DNA from: CALUVN01 sp944323595 | GTDB lineage: Bacteria; Cyanobacteriota; Vampirovibrionia; Gastranaerophilales; Gastranaerophilaceae | Direction: 5' to 3' | Assembly: GCA_963931255.1 (NCBI GenBank) | Contig: OZ006972.1 | Span: 1,922,001-1,986,000 of the forward strand | DNA: 64,000 nucleotides | Shown here: in pieces, positions 41,948 to 50,692 of the stretch | How positions within the stretch are numbered: the first letter of the stretch is position 1 | Layout: each line of letters begins with the position of its first letter | The notes under the pieces: model-generated | What the model was told of the DNA's origin: nothing | Databases searched by the model: none | What the model saw: only the letters and a program-made list of their open reading frames with translations | Made by a program: the position numbers and the translations under genes

Positions 41948-43738
41948 ATGACTAAAAAATTAATCAAAGTTATGGATACCTCATTTAGGGATGGTTTCCA
42001 ATCAGTGTACGGGGCAAGAGTCCTTGTTGATGATTTTATTCCTGCATTGCAATCTGCGGTTGCTGCTGGTATCAAACATTTTGAAGTTGCGGGCGGTGCC
42101 AGATTCCAATCGCCGATTTTCTATTGTAATGAAAATGCGTTTGAAACTATGGATAAAATTAGAGCGGCAGTTGGTCCTGATATCAATTTACAAAGTCTTG
42201 CAAGAGGCGTAAACGTTGTAGGATTAGACTCGCAGCCTCGTGATATCATTAATCTCCATGCCAAATTATTTAAAAAGCATGGTGTTACCACTGTAAGAAA
42301 CTTTGATGCTTTGAATGATGTAAATAATTTGATTTATTCAGGTCAATGTATAAGAGATAACGGGCTTAAGCATGAAGTTACCATTACCATGATGGAACTT
42401 CCTATCGGATGCACCGGTGCTCATGACGTTGATTTCTATGAAAAAGTATTAAGAAATATTCTTGATGCCGGTATTCCATTTGATTCACTTGCATTTAAAG
42501 ATGCTTCAGGAACTTCAAATCCGAGAAAAGTATATGAAACAATTAAACGTACCAGAGAAATTCTCGGTGCTGATGCTCATATAAGATTCCACTCTCATGA
42601 AACTGCTGGTACCGGTCTTGCGGCATATATTGCTGCTCTAGACGGCGGTGCGGATGGTATTGACCTTTCTATGAAACCTGTTTCAGGCGGTACTGCTCAA
42701 CCTGATATTGTTTCTATGTGGCATGCTGTTAAGGGCACTGATTACGATTTAGGTGTTGATATTGAAAAAATTCTTGAAACTGAAGAAGTATTCAAGGAAT
42801 GCATGAAAGATTACTTCCTGCCGCCTGAAGCTCTGGCTGTTAATCCTATGATTATACAATCACCTCTTCCGGGTGGTGCATTAACTGCAAACACTCAAAT
42901 GCTCAGAGATAACAACTTGATGGATAAATATCCGGAGATTGTTGCGGCAATGAAAGAAGTTGTTGAAAAAGGCGGTTTTGGTACTTCTGTTACCCCTGTT
43001 TCTCAATTCTATTTCCAACAAGCATTCAACAATGTTATGTTTGGTAAATGGAAAAAAATCGCAGAGGGCTACGGTAAAATGGTGCTGGGATATTTTGGGA
43101 AAACTCCTTGCGAACCGGATGCCGAAATCGTTAAATTTGCATCGGAACAGTTAAATTTGCAGCCTACAACTGAAAAAGTAGTTGATATAAATGATAAAGA
43201 TCCTGCTAAAGGCATTGAGGCTGCTAAGAAAATGCTCCGTGATGCTAATCTTGAAGAAACAGAAGAAAATATCTTTATTGCAGCTGCTTGTAAAGAAAAA
43301 GGTATTTTGTTCCTTGAAGGTAAAGCTACTCTTGGTATCAGAAAGAACGAAGTATCATGCGAACCTAAAGTTCAGTCATCAGCAAACGGTTATACCGTAA
43401 CTATTAACGGTAAAAAATATGCAGTAGCGCTCGAAGGTAAAAAAGCTACTGTTAACGGTAAATTGTATGACTTTGATGTGAAATCAGGTATTGAAGCTCC
43501 ATCTGCCGGTGCTTCCGATGAACCGGGAACTCCGATTAAAGCTGCATTGCCTGGTACTGTTTTAAAAGTTCTTGTTGATGAGGGCGATGTTATATCAGAG
43601 GGTGATGTTATAGCTGTTATTGAAGCTATGAAAATGGAAACTGAAATTAAATCACCTGTTTCCGGTACAATCAGTTCAGTTGAGATTGAAGTAGGTAATC
43701 AAGTACAAACAGGACAAGTTTTAGTTACTGTTGGTTAA
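41948..43738 (+). CDS. oadA: Oxaloacetate decarboxylase alpha-type carboxyltransferase with biotinyl domain
   Basis: The 596-residue protein begins with an HMGL/PYC-type carboxyltransferase barrel: DTSFRDGFQSVYG, AGGARFQSP, FDALNDVNNL, and FHSHETAGTGLAAY for metal binding. A conserved carboxylase domain follows at about 310-470. A C-terminal biotinyl domain holds EAMKMETEI with biotin on K562. The barrel differs from textbook OadA at several places, so pyruvate carboxylase subunit B or another transcarboxylase is possible. The adjacent OadB-type ion pump favours a decarboxylase. The operon order birA-oadA-oadB is tight. Confidence 0.85.
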   Translation: MTKKLIKVMDTSFRDGFQSVYGARVLVDDFIPALQSAVAAGIKHFEVAGGARFQSPIFYCNENAFETMDKIRAAVGPDINLQSLARGVNVVGLDSQPRDIINLHAKLFKKHGVTTVRNFDALNDVNNLIYSGQCIRDNGLKHEVTITMMELPIGCTGAHDVDFYEKVLRNILDAGIPFDSLAFKDASGTSNPRKVYETIKRTREILGADAHIRFHSHETAGTGLAAYIAALDGGADGIDLSMKPVSGGTAQPDIVSMWHAVKGTDYDLGVDIEKILETEEVFKECMKDYFLPPEALAVNPMIIQSPLPGGALTANTQMLRDNNLMDKYPEIVAAMKEVVEKGGFGTSVTPVSQFYFQQAFNNVMFGKWKKIAEGYGKMVLGYFGKTPCEPDAEIVKFASEQLNLQPTTEKVVDINDKDPAKGIEAAKKMLRDANLEETEENIFIAAACKEKGILFLEGKATLGIRKNEVSCEPKVQSSANGYTVTINGKKYAVALEGKKATVNGKLYDFDVKSGIEAPSAGASDEPGTPIKAALPGTVLKVLVDEGDVISEGDVIAVIEAMKMETEIKSPVSGTISSVEIEVGNQVQTGQVLVTVG

Positions 43739-43759
43739 GTTTATAAAGGATAATAAAAG

Positions 43760-44947
43760 ATGAATATACAAGATAGTTTAATAACACTTTGGAACTCTAC
43801 GGGGCTGGCTAATATTGTTAACCATAATGTGACGGCTACCGGAGTAGAAGGTTTTTTGCAAACATACGGTGCGCCTATAATGATTGTTGTATGTTTGTTC
43901 TTATTGTGGCTTGGTATTAAAAAAGAGTACGAACCGCTTTTGCTTGTGCCAATAGCTTTCGGCGGATTGCTTGCTAATATTCCTGTATGTGATATTGCTG
44001 GTCCTCACGGCTTATTGGGTATTGTTTATGCAGCGGGTATTCAATCCGGTCTGTTCCCACTGTTTATTTTTATGGGTGTAGGAGCTATGACTGATTTTGG
44101 TCCGTTGATTGCTAACCCTAAGACTGCTTTGTTAGGCGGCGCTGCGCAATTCGGTATTTTCGGGGCATTGCTTCTAGCTCTTGTTATTACTGCAATATGG
44201 CCGGAAGTAGGCTTTACTATGAAACAGGCTGCTTCTATCGGTATTATCGGTGGAGCTGACGGTCCTACTTCAATTTTCGTTACAACCAGATTAGCTCCGG
44301 AACTTCTCGGTGCTATTGCTGTTGCGGCTTATTCATATATGGCGCTGGTACCTGTTATTCAGCCGCCTATTATGAAATTCTTTACAACAGAGGAAGAAAG
44401 AAAAATACAGATGACCCAGTTGAGAGTGGTTACTAAACGTGAAAAAATTGTTTTTCCGATAGTTGTACTTTTACTTTGTGTTATCTTCCTGCCTGATGCC
44501 TGCCCGCTTATCGGTGCTCTGGCGTTTGGTAATCTTTGTAAAGAGTCAGGTGTTGTTGAAAGATTATCAAAAACTTTGCAGAATGAATTTATCAATATTG
44601 TAACAATTCTGCTTGGTTTGTCGGTGGGTTCAAAACTTTCAGCACATCAATTTTTGACTGTACAAACCTTATTTATTTTGATACTTGGTATATGTGCTTT
44701 TTCTATTGCAACTGCGGCAGGCGTTCTGTTTGCTAAATTTATGAATCTGTTCTGCAAAGAAAAAATCAATCCGCTTATCGGTTCTGCAGGTGTTTCTGCC
44801 GTACCGATGGCTGCACGTGTTTCCAATAAGGTTGGTCTGGAAGCTAACAACCAAAACTACCTATTGATGCACGCGATGGGGCCAAATGTATCAGGCGTTA
44901 TCGGTTCTGCCGTTGCTGCCGGTATTTTGTTGGCTTTATGTAACTAA
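43760..44947 (+). CDS. oadB: Sodium-pumping decarboxylase beta subunit
   Basis: The 395-residue polytopic protein (about ten helices) carries the beta-subunit signatures: GVGAMTDFGPLIANP, IIGGADGPTSIFVTTRLAPELLG in two parts (IIGGADGPTSIF, TTRLAPELLG), and GSAGVSAVPMAARVSNKVG. It decarboxylates carboxybiotin and exports sodium. The same family serves oxaloacetate, methylmalonyl-CoA and glutaconyl-CoA decarboxylases; the OadA-like partner decides for a keto acid. The small gamma subunit (OadG) is absent from the operon, and a terminator follows directly. Confidence 0.92.
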   Translation: MNIQDSLITLWNSTGLANIVNHNVTATGVEGFLQTYGAPIMIVVCLFLLWLGIKKEYEPLLLVPIAFGGLLANIPVCDIAGPHGLLGIVYAAGIQSGLFPLFIFMGVGAMTDFGPLIANPKTALLGGAAQFGIFGALLLALVITAIWPEVGFTMKQAASIGIIGGADGPTSIFVTTRLAPELLGAIAVAAYSYMALVPVIQPPIMKFFTTEEERKIQMTQLRVVTKREKIVFPIVVLLLCVIFLPDACPLIGALAFGNLCKESGVVERLSKTLQNEFINIVTILLGLSVGSKLSAHQFLTVQTLFILILGICAFSIATAAGVLFAKFMNLFCKEKINPLIGSAGVSAVPMAARVSNKVGLEANNQNYLLMHAMGPNVSGVIGSAVAAGILLALCN

Positions 44948-44962
44948 GCTGATTTTCAAATA

Positions 44963-44996
44963 AAAAAATACCGCTTAAAATAGGCGGTATTTTTTT
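44963..44996 (+). terminator. Rho-independent terminator of birA-oadA-oadB
   Basis: AAAAAATACCGC pairs with GCGGTATTTTTT around a short A-rich loop. The symmetric runs may also stop the convergent small gene that ends seven bases later. Confidence 0.9.
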
Positions 44997-45002
44997 GTTA
45001 TC

Positions 45003-45359
45003 TTATATTGTTATATCAATTTCTTTGCCTAAATTTTCTATTAGAGGTTTGACAGCATCATTGAGTTCCGATTTGCTCATATCGGGATTTTTATTTGTTA
45101 TTGAAATAATTTCATCAGTTGCTGATTTAATTTCAGGGTATTTGTCCATTATTTTTGCACCTATTTGTTTTGCCTGATATTTAAATCCTTTGTGTCCGTA
45201 ACAGCTAAAATTCGCAGGTTTCCCGTTAAGTGCGTTTACTACATCCTTTATTCCTGTTATTCCGTCACTTTGAAATATTTTAAGGCTTGTAACTTCTAAA
45301 ACATTTCCTGTATTTAATTTTATTCCAAAATTTATATTTGAATGATTTTGTATTTTCAT
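45003..45359 (-). CDS. Small protein with N-terminal INFG motif, unknown function
   Basis: The 118-residue product starts MKIQNHSNINFGIKLN, which gives the N-terminal F-x-G-like motif seen in three other proteins here. The rest is a mixed alpha/beta soluble protein with a basic middle (CYGHKGFKYQAKQIGAKIM). There is no signal peptide or membrane helix. AAAGGAA lies at good distance from the ATG. It is a single gene between two rightward units. I do not recognise the family. Confidence 0.7.
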   Translation of the reverse strand: MKIQNHSNINFGIKLNTGNVLEVTSLKIFQSDGITGIKDVVNALNGKPANFSCYGHKGFKYQAKQIGAKIMDKYPEIKSATDEIISITNKNPDMSKSELNDAVKPLIENLGKEIDITI

Positions 45360-45403
45360 ATTTTTTCCTTTGTTGAAATATTAAGACTTCTAAATAATTT
45401 TTT

Positions 45404-45433
45404 TTGCGCGTTGTTTTATAATAAAATTATACT
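45404..45433 (+). promoter_or_regulatory. Possible promoter of purN
   Basis: TTGCGC and TATACT are separated by 18 bases, about 30 bases before the purN ATG. A TATAAT also lies between them (45416-45421) without a well-placed -35 box. Confidence 0.4.
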
Positions 45434-45464
45434 GGGAATATAAAAACAGAGGAGGCGTTATTTT

Positions 45465-46055
45465 ATGAAAAAGATTGCGGTGCTTGGCTCCGGTTCAGGT
45501 GAAAATTTTGAAGCTATAGTTAATTATTTTAAGGGTAAAGATGTCGAAATTATTTGTCTTTCAGACAATCTTAATTCGGATATTCTTATAAAGGCAAAAG
45601 ACGCCGGAGTAAAACATCAGTATTTGCCGTTTGAGGAAAATGCCTCCTATTTTGGAACTCATAATTTTGATTTGATTGTGTTGTCCGGCTATGCGCAATC
45701 ACTTCCGCCTGAAATTCTGAATTTAGGAAAATTTATTAATATTCATCCGTCGCTTCTTCCTGCATTTAAAGGTAAGGATGCTATCCAGAGAGCTTTTTAT
45801 GCTGGAGTAAAAGTATCAGGTGTTACTGTTCATCATGTGACAAGCGAACTTGACGGCGGAAAAATTATTGCACAGTATCCTGTTATGATTGGTAATCTAA
45901 CTCATTTTGATGAATTTGAAGCGGAAATTCATCAACTCGAAAACAGACTTTATCCTCTTGTTATTGATGCAATACTTGAAGACCGAGTTTTTGATTTTTC
46001 AGATTTATTGAATTCTTCATGTTCGTGCAGCGGAGGCTGTTCAGGATGTCATTAA
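45465..46055 (+). CDS. purN: Phosphoribosylglycinamide formyltransferase with Cys-rich tail
   Basis: PurN transfers a formyl group from 10-formyl-THF to GAR in purine synthesis. The catalytic set is N92, H94 (NIHPSLLPAFKG) and D130 (SELDGGKIIAQ), matching the N-H-D triad of the family. Length is 196. The last 13 residues read SSCSCSGGCSGCH, a cysteine- and glycine-rich tail that PurN does not normally have and that could bind a metal. GGAGG precedes the ATG. The next gene overlaps its end by ten bases. Confidence 0.9.
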   Translation: MKKIAVLGSGSGENFEAIVNYFKGKDVEIICLSDNLNSDILIKAKDAGVKHQYLPFEENASYFGTHNFDLIVLSGYAQSLPPEILNLGKFINIHPSLLPAFKGKDAIQRAFYAGVKVSGVTVHHVTSELDGGKIIAQYPVMIGNLTHFDEFEAEIHQLENRLYPLVIDAILEDRVFDFSDLLNSSCSCSGGCSGCH

Positions 46056-46771
46056 AAGTATGCCTGCTTGCCGCAGAACCTTTATACACAATTCTATCTG
46101 ACAAAATTAAGATTTCCTCATCATATGCTGTTTTTGTGCACATAGAGGACTCGCCTGATCTTGTGTTGTGTTTTAATAAGGAAAAATTTACTGCAGGTAT
46201 TGAAGATTTTTGCAGGCAAAACAACATAAAATTTATCGGAGTAAATAAAGCTTTTTTGAGGCTGGAAACATCAAAATTTTTCGCAAAAATGTTTTCGGCA
46301 AATCATGGGCTTCTTTGTCCGCGTCTGCTTCCTATTGAGCATCCTGACTACCCTCAGGTTGTCAAACTTGATAGATGTATTGACGGCAAAGATGTGAGAA
46401 TCGTTCATTCTGATATGGAGAAAAAATCTTATACAACCGAATTTGCAGGTGAAAAATATTTTGTTGAAGAATATATGGATGGTGAGCCTTATTCTGCTGC
46501 GTTTTATTATACACCTGATAAATTTATAAATTTTGCTAACATTATGTTTTCTGATTTGCAGAAAGAAAAATTTAATATTTTACAAAACAGGTTAGAACAA
46601 GCGTTTAGGCAAGAACAGGCAATGTTTTCTTCCTTTATTTTTGTTGATTTAATATGGAATAGAAAAGATTGGTATATTCTCGGTTATAGATTCATACCTT
46701 ATGAAAAGGATATTGAAAACATTCTGTCAGTAAACCAAGATGACTTGATTTCAACTTTAATTTCCAGATGA
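46046..46771 (+). CDS. PurD-like ATP-grasp protein, shortened
   Basis: The 241-residue protein resembles the N-terminal and middle part of phosphoribosylamine-glycine ligase. It has FIGVNKAFLRLETSKFFAKMF (the family's K-A-x-x-x-x-x-S-K-x-F), then VVKLDRCIDGKDVRIVHS and YFVEEYMDGEPYSAAFYY. The C-terminal ATP-grasp metal motif and the usual extra 180 residues are missing. It may be an inactive or repurposed relative. Overlap with purN and a GGAGG site show it is co-translated with a purine gene. A longer reading starting nine codons earlier would lie inside purN and is rejected. Confidence 0.65.
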   Translation: MSLKVCLLAAEPLYTILSDKIKISSSYAVFVHIEDSPDLVLCFNKEKFTAGIEDFCRQNNIKFIGVNKAFLRLETSKFFAKMFSANHGLLCPRLLPIEHPDYPQVVKLDRCIDGKDVRIVHSDMEKKSYTTEFAGEKYFVEEYMDGEPYSAAFYYTPDKFINFANIMFSDLQKEKFNILQNRLEQAFRQEQAMFSSFIFVDLIWNRKDWYILGYRFIPYEKDIENILSVNQDDLISTLISR

Positions 46772-46851
46772 AAACTGTTTATTTATGTTGATATTCCTGT
46801 ATGTCATGTGCTATAATTACTTTGCGTGAAAATAAATGAGGAGTTAAGGTT

Positions 46852-48087
46852 ATGTCTGTTGATGACGCTTTGGTTATGATTCTTGCCGGTGGAGAGGGGA
46901 AAAGACTTTTACCATTGACGAAAGACAGAGCCAAACCTGCTGTACCTTTTGCCGGCAGATACAGAATTATTGATTTTGTATTGAATAACTTTATTAACTC
47001 AGGATTTTTCAAAATTAAGGTTCTGACTCAGTATAAATCTGATTCATTAAATAAACACATAACCAGAGGCTGGGCCCTGTCACCGTTTTTGAACCAGTAT
47101 GTCGATCTTGCACCTGCTCAAATGCGTACAGGCGGAGATTGGTACAGAGGTACAGCGGATGCTATTTATCAAAATGTTTTTCATATTACGGATGAAGATC
47201 CTGATTATGTGTGTATATTCGGCGGTGATCATATCTATAAGATGGATGTTTCACAAATGCTGGATTTTCATAAAGAAAAAGATGCTGATTTATCTATTTC
47301 GGCGATTCCTATACCTATAGAAGAAGCTTCTGAATTCGGGATTATTGAAGTTGATGAAGATTGGCGTCTTGTAAATTTTGTTGAAAAGCCTAAAACTCCG
47401 CCTAAGTCTATTCCCGGACATCCTGATAAGTGTCTTGCATCTATGGGAAATTATATTTTTAACAAACTTGTATTATTAGATGCCCTTAATGAAGATGAAA
47501 AAATTCAGGCTTCAAGTCATGATTTTGGTAAAAATGTTATTCCTATGCTTCTTGAGCAGGGAAAACGTATATTTATCTATAATTTTGCTGAGAATGAATT
47601 TCCTGGTATAACTGATGCAGAACGCGGTTACTGGCGGGATGTCGGAAGTATTGACGCTTACTGGCAGGCAAATATGGATTTGTTGTATTCAAATCCGGAG
47701 TTAAATTTGTATTCCAAAGAATGGCCAATCAGAACTTTTAACTATAACTATCCTCCGGCAAAATTTATCTGGCAGGAGGGTGACAGAGTAGGTATGGCAA
47801 CAAACTCTATGGTTTCTGAGGGGTGTATTGTTTCAGGCGGGAGTATATCAAAGTGTGTTTTGTCACCAAAGGTTAGAGTTAACAGTTATTCTCAAGTGTA
47901 TGAAAGTATTTTAATGGAAAATGTCGAGGTCGGAAGATATTCACGTATTAAACGTGCAATTATTGACAAAAATGTTTTCATACCTCCGAACACCAGAATT
48001 GGTTATGACAGAGATGAAGATTTGAGGCGCGGTTTCCATGTTTCTCCAAACGGAGTGACTGTTGTGCCTAAAGGTGCCAAGCTCTGA
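46852..48087 (+). CDS. glgC: Glucose-1-phosphate adenylyltransferase (ADP-glucose pyrophosphorylase)
   Basis: The enzyme makes ADP-glucose for glycogen. The nucleotidyltransferase signature is ILAGGEGKRLLPLTKDRAKPAVPF in pieces (ILAGGEGKRLLPLT, RAKPAVPFAGRYRIIDF), then GTADAIYQN, FGGDHIYKMD, EFGIIEVD and VEKPKTPP. A C-terminal beta-helix domain follows with GCIVSGGSISKCVLSP. Length 411 is normal. AGGAG precedes the ATG. No other glycogen gene is in the window. Confidence 0.95.
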   Translation: MSVDDALVMILAGGEGKRLLPLTKDRAKPAVPFAGRYRIIDFVLNNFINSGFFKIKVLTQYKSDSLNKHITRGWALSPFLNQYVDLAPAQMRTGGDWYRGTADAIYQNVFHITDEDPDYVCIFGGDHIYKMDVSQMLDFHKEKDADLSISAIPIPIEEASEFGIIEVDEDWRLVNFVEKPKTPPKSIPGHPDKCLASMGNYIFNKLVLLDALNEDEKIQASSHDFGKNVIPMLLEQGKRIFIYNFAENEFPGITDAERGYWRDVGSIDAYWQANMDLLYSNPELNLYSKEWPIRTFNYNYPPAKFIWQEGDRVGMATNSMVSEGCIVSGGSISKCVLSPKVRVNSYSQVYESILMENVEVGRYSRIKRAIIDKNVFIPPNTRIGYDRDEDLRRGFHVSPNGVTVVPKGAKL

Positions 48088-48183
48088 TTTTTATAATATA
48101 TTGTAAATTTTTCTTAATCTTTCTTGATATTAAAGCAATAAATTGTCTTTATGCGGTTTATATGTACGGGCAGGTAGTTACTT

Positions 48184-48786
48184 ATGCGAATATCAAGACG
48201 ACCAATTTCATCAACCCCGATTGGCAGGGCTGCTAAACGATTTTCAAGATCTGTCGGGCAGTCTGTACTTAATCTTATGCCTTCCCACGTATTTACTTCT
48301 GAGAGAGCTATAAACACATTTAAAAATATAGGTAAGTATGTTACTCCTGCCGAAAATAGAGCTATTTTAGGACTAACCGCAATATTCTTGCAGGTTGGTA
48401 TTGACGCAATGAATCATCGTGTTGATGAAGAGACAAGAAAAATTTCTATGGCGCGTACTGCTGCCAAAGTTATTGCGGGAACATTAACGGGCTTTGCTAT
48501 ACGTAAAGCTCTTATTAAATCAGTGGATGCATTCTCTAAACTTCCTGGTTCCGTTGGTAAAAACGGCAAACCTGTTACTCTTACAAAACTTAATACATTC
48601 TTTTCGCCTGTCACTAAAGCACTACCGAATTCTGACGAGTATCAAAACTATAAAAACGGTTTAGGAAATGTGCTTGCCCTTATTGTAATGTTATTTACAA
48701 ACTTTGCGATTGATTGGCCGCTTACGAAATTTTTAACCAATAAATTTGCTGCAATTGGAGGTGTCAATAATGAAACCTCTAAGTAA
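48184..48786 (+). CDS. Membrane protein of unknown function, overlapping the next gene
   Basis: The 200-residue product has a basic N-terminus (RISRRPISSTPIGRAAKRF) and helices at about 58-78 (LGLTAIFLQVGIDAM), 95-110 and 165-185 (VLALIVMLFTNFAIDWPL), ending LTKFLTNKFAAIGG. The last helix with a following P and T-N-K matches the ends of the two large membrane proteins at 33-36 kb. I do not recognise the family. There is no clear Shine-Dalgarno. The next gene starts 17 bases before its stop. Confidence 0.65.
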   Translation: MRISRRPISSTPIGRAAKRFSRSVGQSVLNLMPSHVFTSERAINTFKNIGKYVTPAENRAILGLTAIFLQVGIDAMNHRVDEETRKISMARTAAKVIAGTLTGFAIRKALIKSVDAFSKLPGSVGKNGKPVTLTKLNTFFSPVTKALPNSDEYQNYKNGLGNVLALIVMLFTNFAIDWPLTKFLTNKFAAIGGVNNETSK

Positions 48787-49414
48787 ATTTTTATCTGACT
48801 TTTTTATGGATACTAAAAATTCCCTGATGCGTAGTTTCGGAGAAGATCCCGGAAAAATGCTTCTGCATACGGGGACTCTGGGGTGGATTTTATCTTCACT
48901 TGCCCAAATTATGGCAGTAGTTACAAACGATAAAATTTCCAAGAAACAAAAGACTTTTCTTATCCCGCAGGAAGCTGCTGATGCTGCAATAAATATCGGT
49001 TCATTTTATATATTTACAAACTCATTCACAAAGCTTGCTAATAAAATGGTTTCTACTGGCAAGTGGAGAACTCCCGCAATAGATGCATTTTTGAAAAAGT
49101 ACGACCTTAAAAAACATATCGGGTCTTATGACTTTAATATAAAAGAACTTGCTAATTTTGATGAAATCAAAGATGCTTACAAGGCGATTGCATCAGGGAA
49201 TGCCATTGCAGCCAGTACAATAGGTTCAATTATTTCTTGCAATATTGTTACACCTATTTTGCGTAATAAGTTTGCTGCACACCGTCAAGAAAAGGCGCTG
49301 GCACGTATTCAGGCTGTGGAAGAATCTGCCATTATTCCTCCAAGAGGGGTGTCTATGGATACTTTTCAAAAATATGCTGCAATGAATTCTTCTAGAAGTG
49401 GAATGAAAATTTAA
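48770..49414 (+). CDS. Membrane protein of unknown function, partner of the preceding gene
   Basis: The 214-residue protein has helices at about 33-50 (TGTLGWILSSLAQIMAV), 75-95 and 150-170 (AIAASTIGSIISCNIVTPIL), followed by RNKFAAHRQEKALARIQ. This repeats the hydrophobic helix, P, short spacer, N-K, basic coil ending of its neighbour and of the 33-36 kb pair. A GGAGG site lies at correct spacing for this ATG; an ATG eight codons earlier does not. Its end overlaps the convergent anti-sigma gene by 23 bases. Function is unknown. Confidence 0.68.
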   Translation: MKPLSKFLSDFFMDTKNSLMRSFGEDPGKMLLHTGTLGWILSSLAQIMAVVTNDKISKKQKTFLIPQEAADAAINIGSFYIFTNSFTKLANKMVSTGKWRTPAIDAFLKKYDLKKHIGSYDFNIKELANFDEIKDAYKAIASGNAIAASTIGSIISCNIVTPILRNKFAAHRQEKALARIQAVEESAIIPPRGVSMDTFQKYAAMNSSRSGMKI

Positions 49415-49976
49415 TTATTCCGCTTTCCATACTGAACCATACCAGACTCAGCATAAGAAAAATTATCGTTGCAGTAAAGGCGCTTATCAGAGCAATAAAC
49501 GGATCTTTTTCTTTTTTATTTTTATTTAGTTCCTGTCTGGTAATATTTTCCATTACTGACTTTGCATAATCATCTTTGAAGTCGTTCCGTGTTTTTTCGA
49601 ATGCGTTATGCACAAGCTTTTTATAGGTGTAAATTTTTTCTAAGTCCTGACGTGCCAGTGGGTTTGATATTGTGATTTTTTTTATCTTAATATTTTCTTC
49701 ATCATTTAATTCATTGTCTATGTATGCTGACAAATTTTTTTTAAAATCCAAATATTGCTGGGTATGAAATTGTTCTATTTCATTATTTTGCTCATTTTCG
49801 GAAATATCTTTAAATTTTTTATTTATCATGTTATACAATTCTTCGTAGCGTTTCCTGCATTTGGGACATTGCTGCAGATGTCTTTCTACGTATTCTTTAA
49901 GTTTATCGTTTAATCTGTCTTCCAGATAAAAGCTTATGAGGGCGTTTACCTGATTGCATGTTAAATCATGATGCAT
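49392..49976 (-). CDS. Membrane-anchored zinc-finger anti-sigma factor
   Basis: The N-terminal 45 residues form a zf-HC2/ZAS domain with C7, H33, C37 and C40 (RHLQQCPKCRKRY), which holds an ECF sigma factor. A charged helical linker leads to one transmembrane helix near the C-terminus (FIALISAFTATIIFLMLSLVW). Almost nothing projects outward after it, so signal sensing may need another membrane protein. It follows the sigma factor gene after nine bases, the usual arrangement. Confidence 0.88.
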   Translation of the reverse strand: MHHDLTCNQVNALISFYLEDRLNDKLKEYVERHLQQCPKCRKRYEELYNMINKKFKDISENEQNNEIEQFHTQQYLDFKKNLSAYIDNELNDEENIKIKKITISNPLARQDLEKIYTYKKLVHNAFEKTRNDFKDDYAKSVMENITRQELNKNKKEKDPFIALISAFTATIIFLMLSLVWFSMESGIIKFSFHF

Positions 49977-49985
49977 AATTACTCC

Positions 49986-50588
49986 TTATATATAAGATTT
50001 AAGTTCTTCCTGAAGTTTGCCGCGGGCACGTGCAATTCTTGATTTCACGGTGCCAATGCTGGAATTTGTGGCTTCGGCAATTTCTTCGTAGCTCAAGCCT
50101 TGCAGTTCGCGTAAGATTATTGCAATTCTAAATTGTTCCGGCAAATTTTGTATTTCTGTTTTAATTATTTTTTCGAGTTCTGTTGACATACATTTTTCCG
50201 GCGGTTTACATTTTTTATCTGGAATTTGATTTTTTATGGGGTTGGTCATGCCGTCCTGCTCTGTGTTATCGTCTATTGAAATTATTTCAGGACGTTTCGA
50301 GGCTTTCCTTAGTTCATCATAAAAAAGATTCGTTACTATCTGGTTGAGCCAGCTTTTAAAAGTTTTAGGATTTTTTAAATTATGAATATTTTTAGCAATA
50401 CGAAGAAGTGCTTCCTGTGTTAAATCGGAAACATTTTCGCGTTTTTTGTTAAGGTAACTGAAAGTTGTAAAGATATTTTTCTGCTCGCGGCGAAGCAGCT
50501 CTTCAAGGGCTTTTAAATCATTTTTTTGTGATAGCACTATCAGTTCTTCCAGTGCCATTTTTTTATACTGCAATTTGCTGCTTGCCAT
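49986..50588 (-). CDS. RNA polymerase sigma factor, ECF type
   Basis: The 200-residue protein has region 2 (FSYLNKKRENVSDLTQEALLRIAKNI in pieces FSYLNKKRENVSDLTQEA and LLRIAKNIHNLK, then FKSWLNQIVTNLFYDELRK) and region 4 with a helix-turn-helix (ELQGLSYEEIAEATNSSIG and TVKSRIARARGKLQEEL). There is no region 1 or 3, so it is ECF-type. It is co-transcribed with the zinc anti-sigma gene that restrains it. AGGAGATA precedes the ATG. Its regulon cannot be read here. Confidence 0.92.
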   Translation of the reverse strand: MASSKLQYKKMALEELIVLSQKNDLKALEELLRREQKNIFTTFSYLNKKRENVSDLTQEALLRIAKNIHNLKNPKTFKSWLNQIVTNLFYDELRKASKRPEIISIDDNTEQDGMTNPIKNQIPDKKCKPPEKCMSTELEKIIKTEIQNLPEQFRIAIILRELQGLSYEEIAEATNSSIGTVKSRIARARGKLQEELKSYI

Positions 50589-50692
50589 AAATATCTCCTG
50601 ATACTATGGTAAGTTTTTTTTTCGCAGAGTTGTTCGTTCTTTTCTATATATCCAAAGGATTATATTTTTTTGTTATGAATACGAAATAATTA

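Noticed and set aside
46019..46045. Earlier start of the PurD-like gene inside purN
   Set aside because: The later ATG has GGAGG at proper spacing and gives a ten-base overlap instead of 37.
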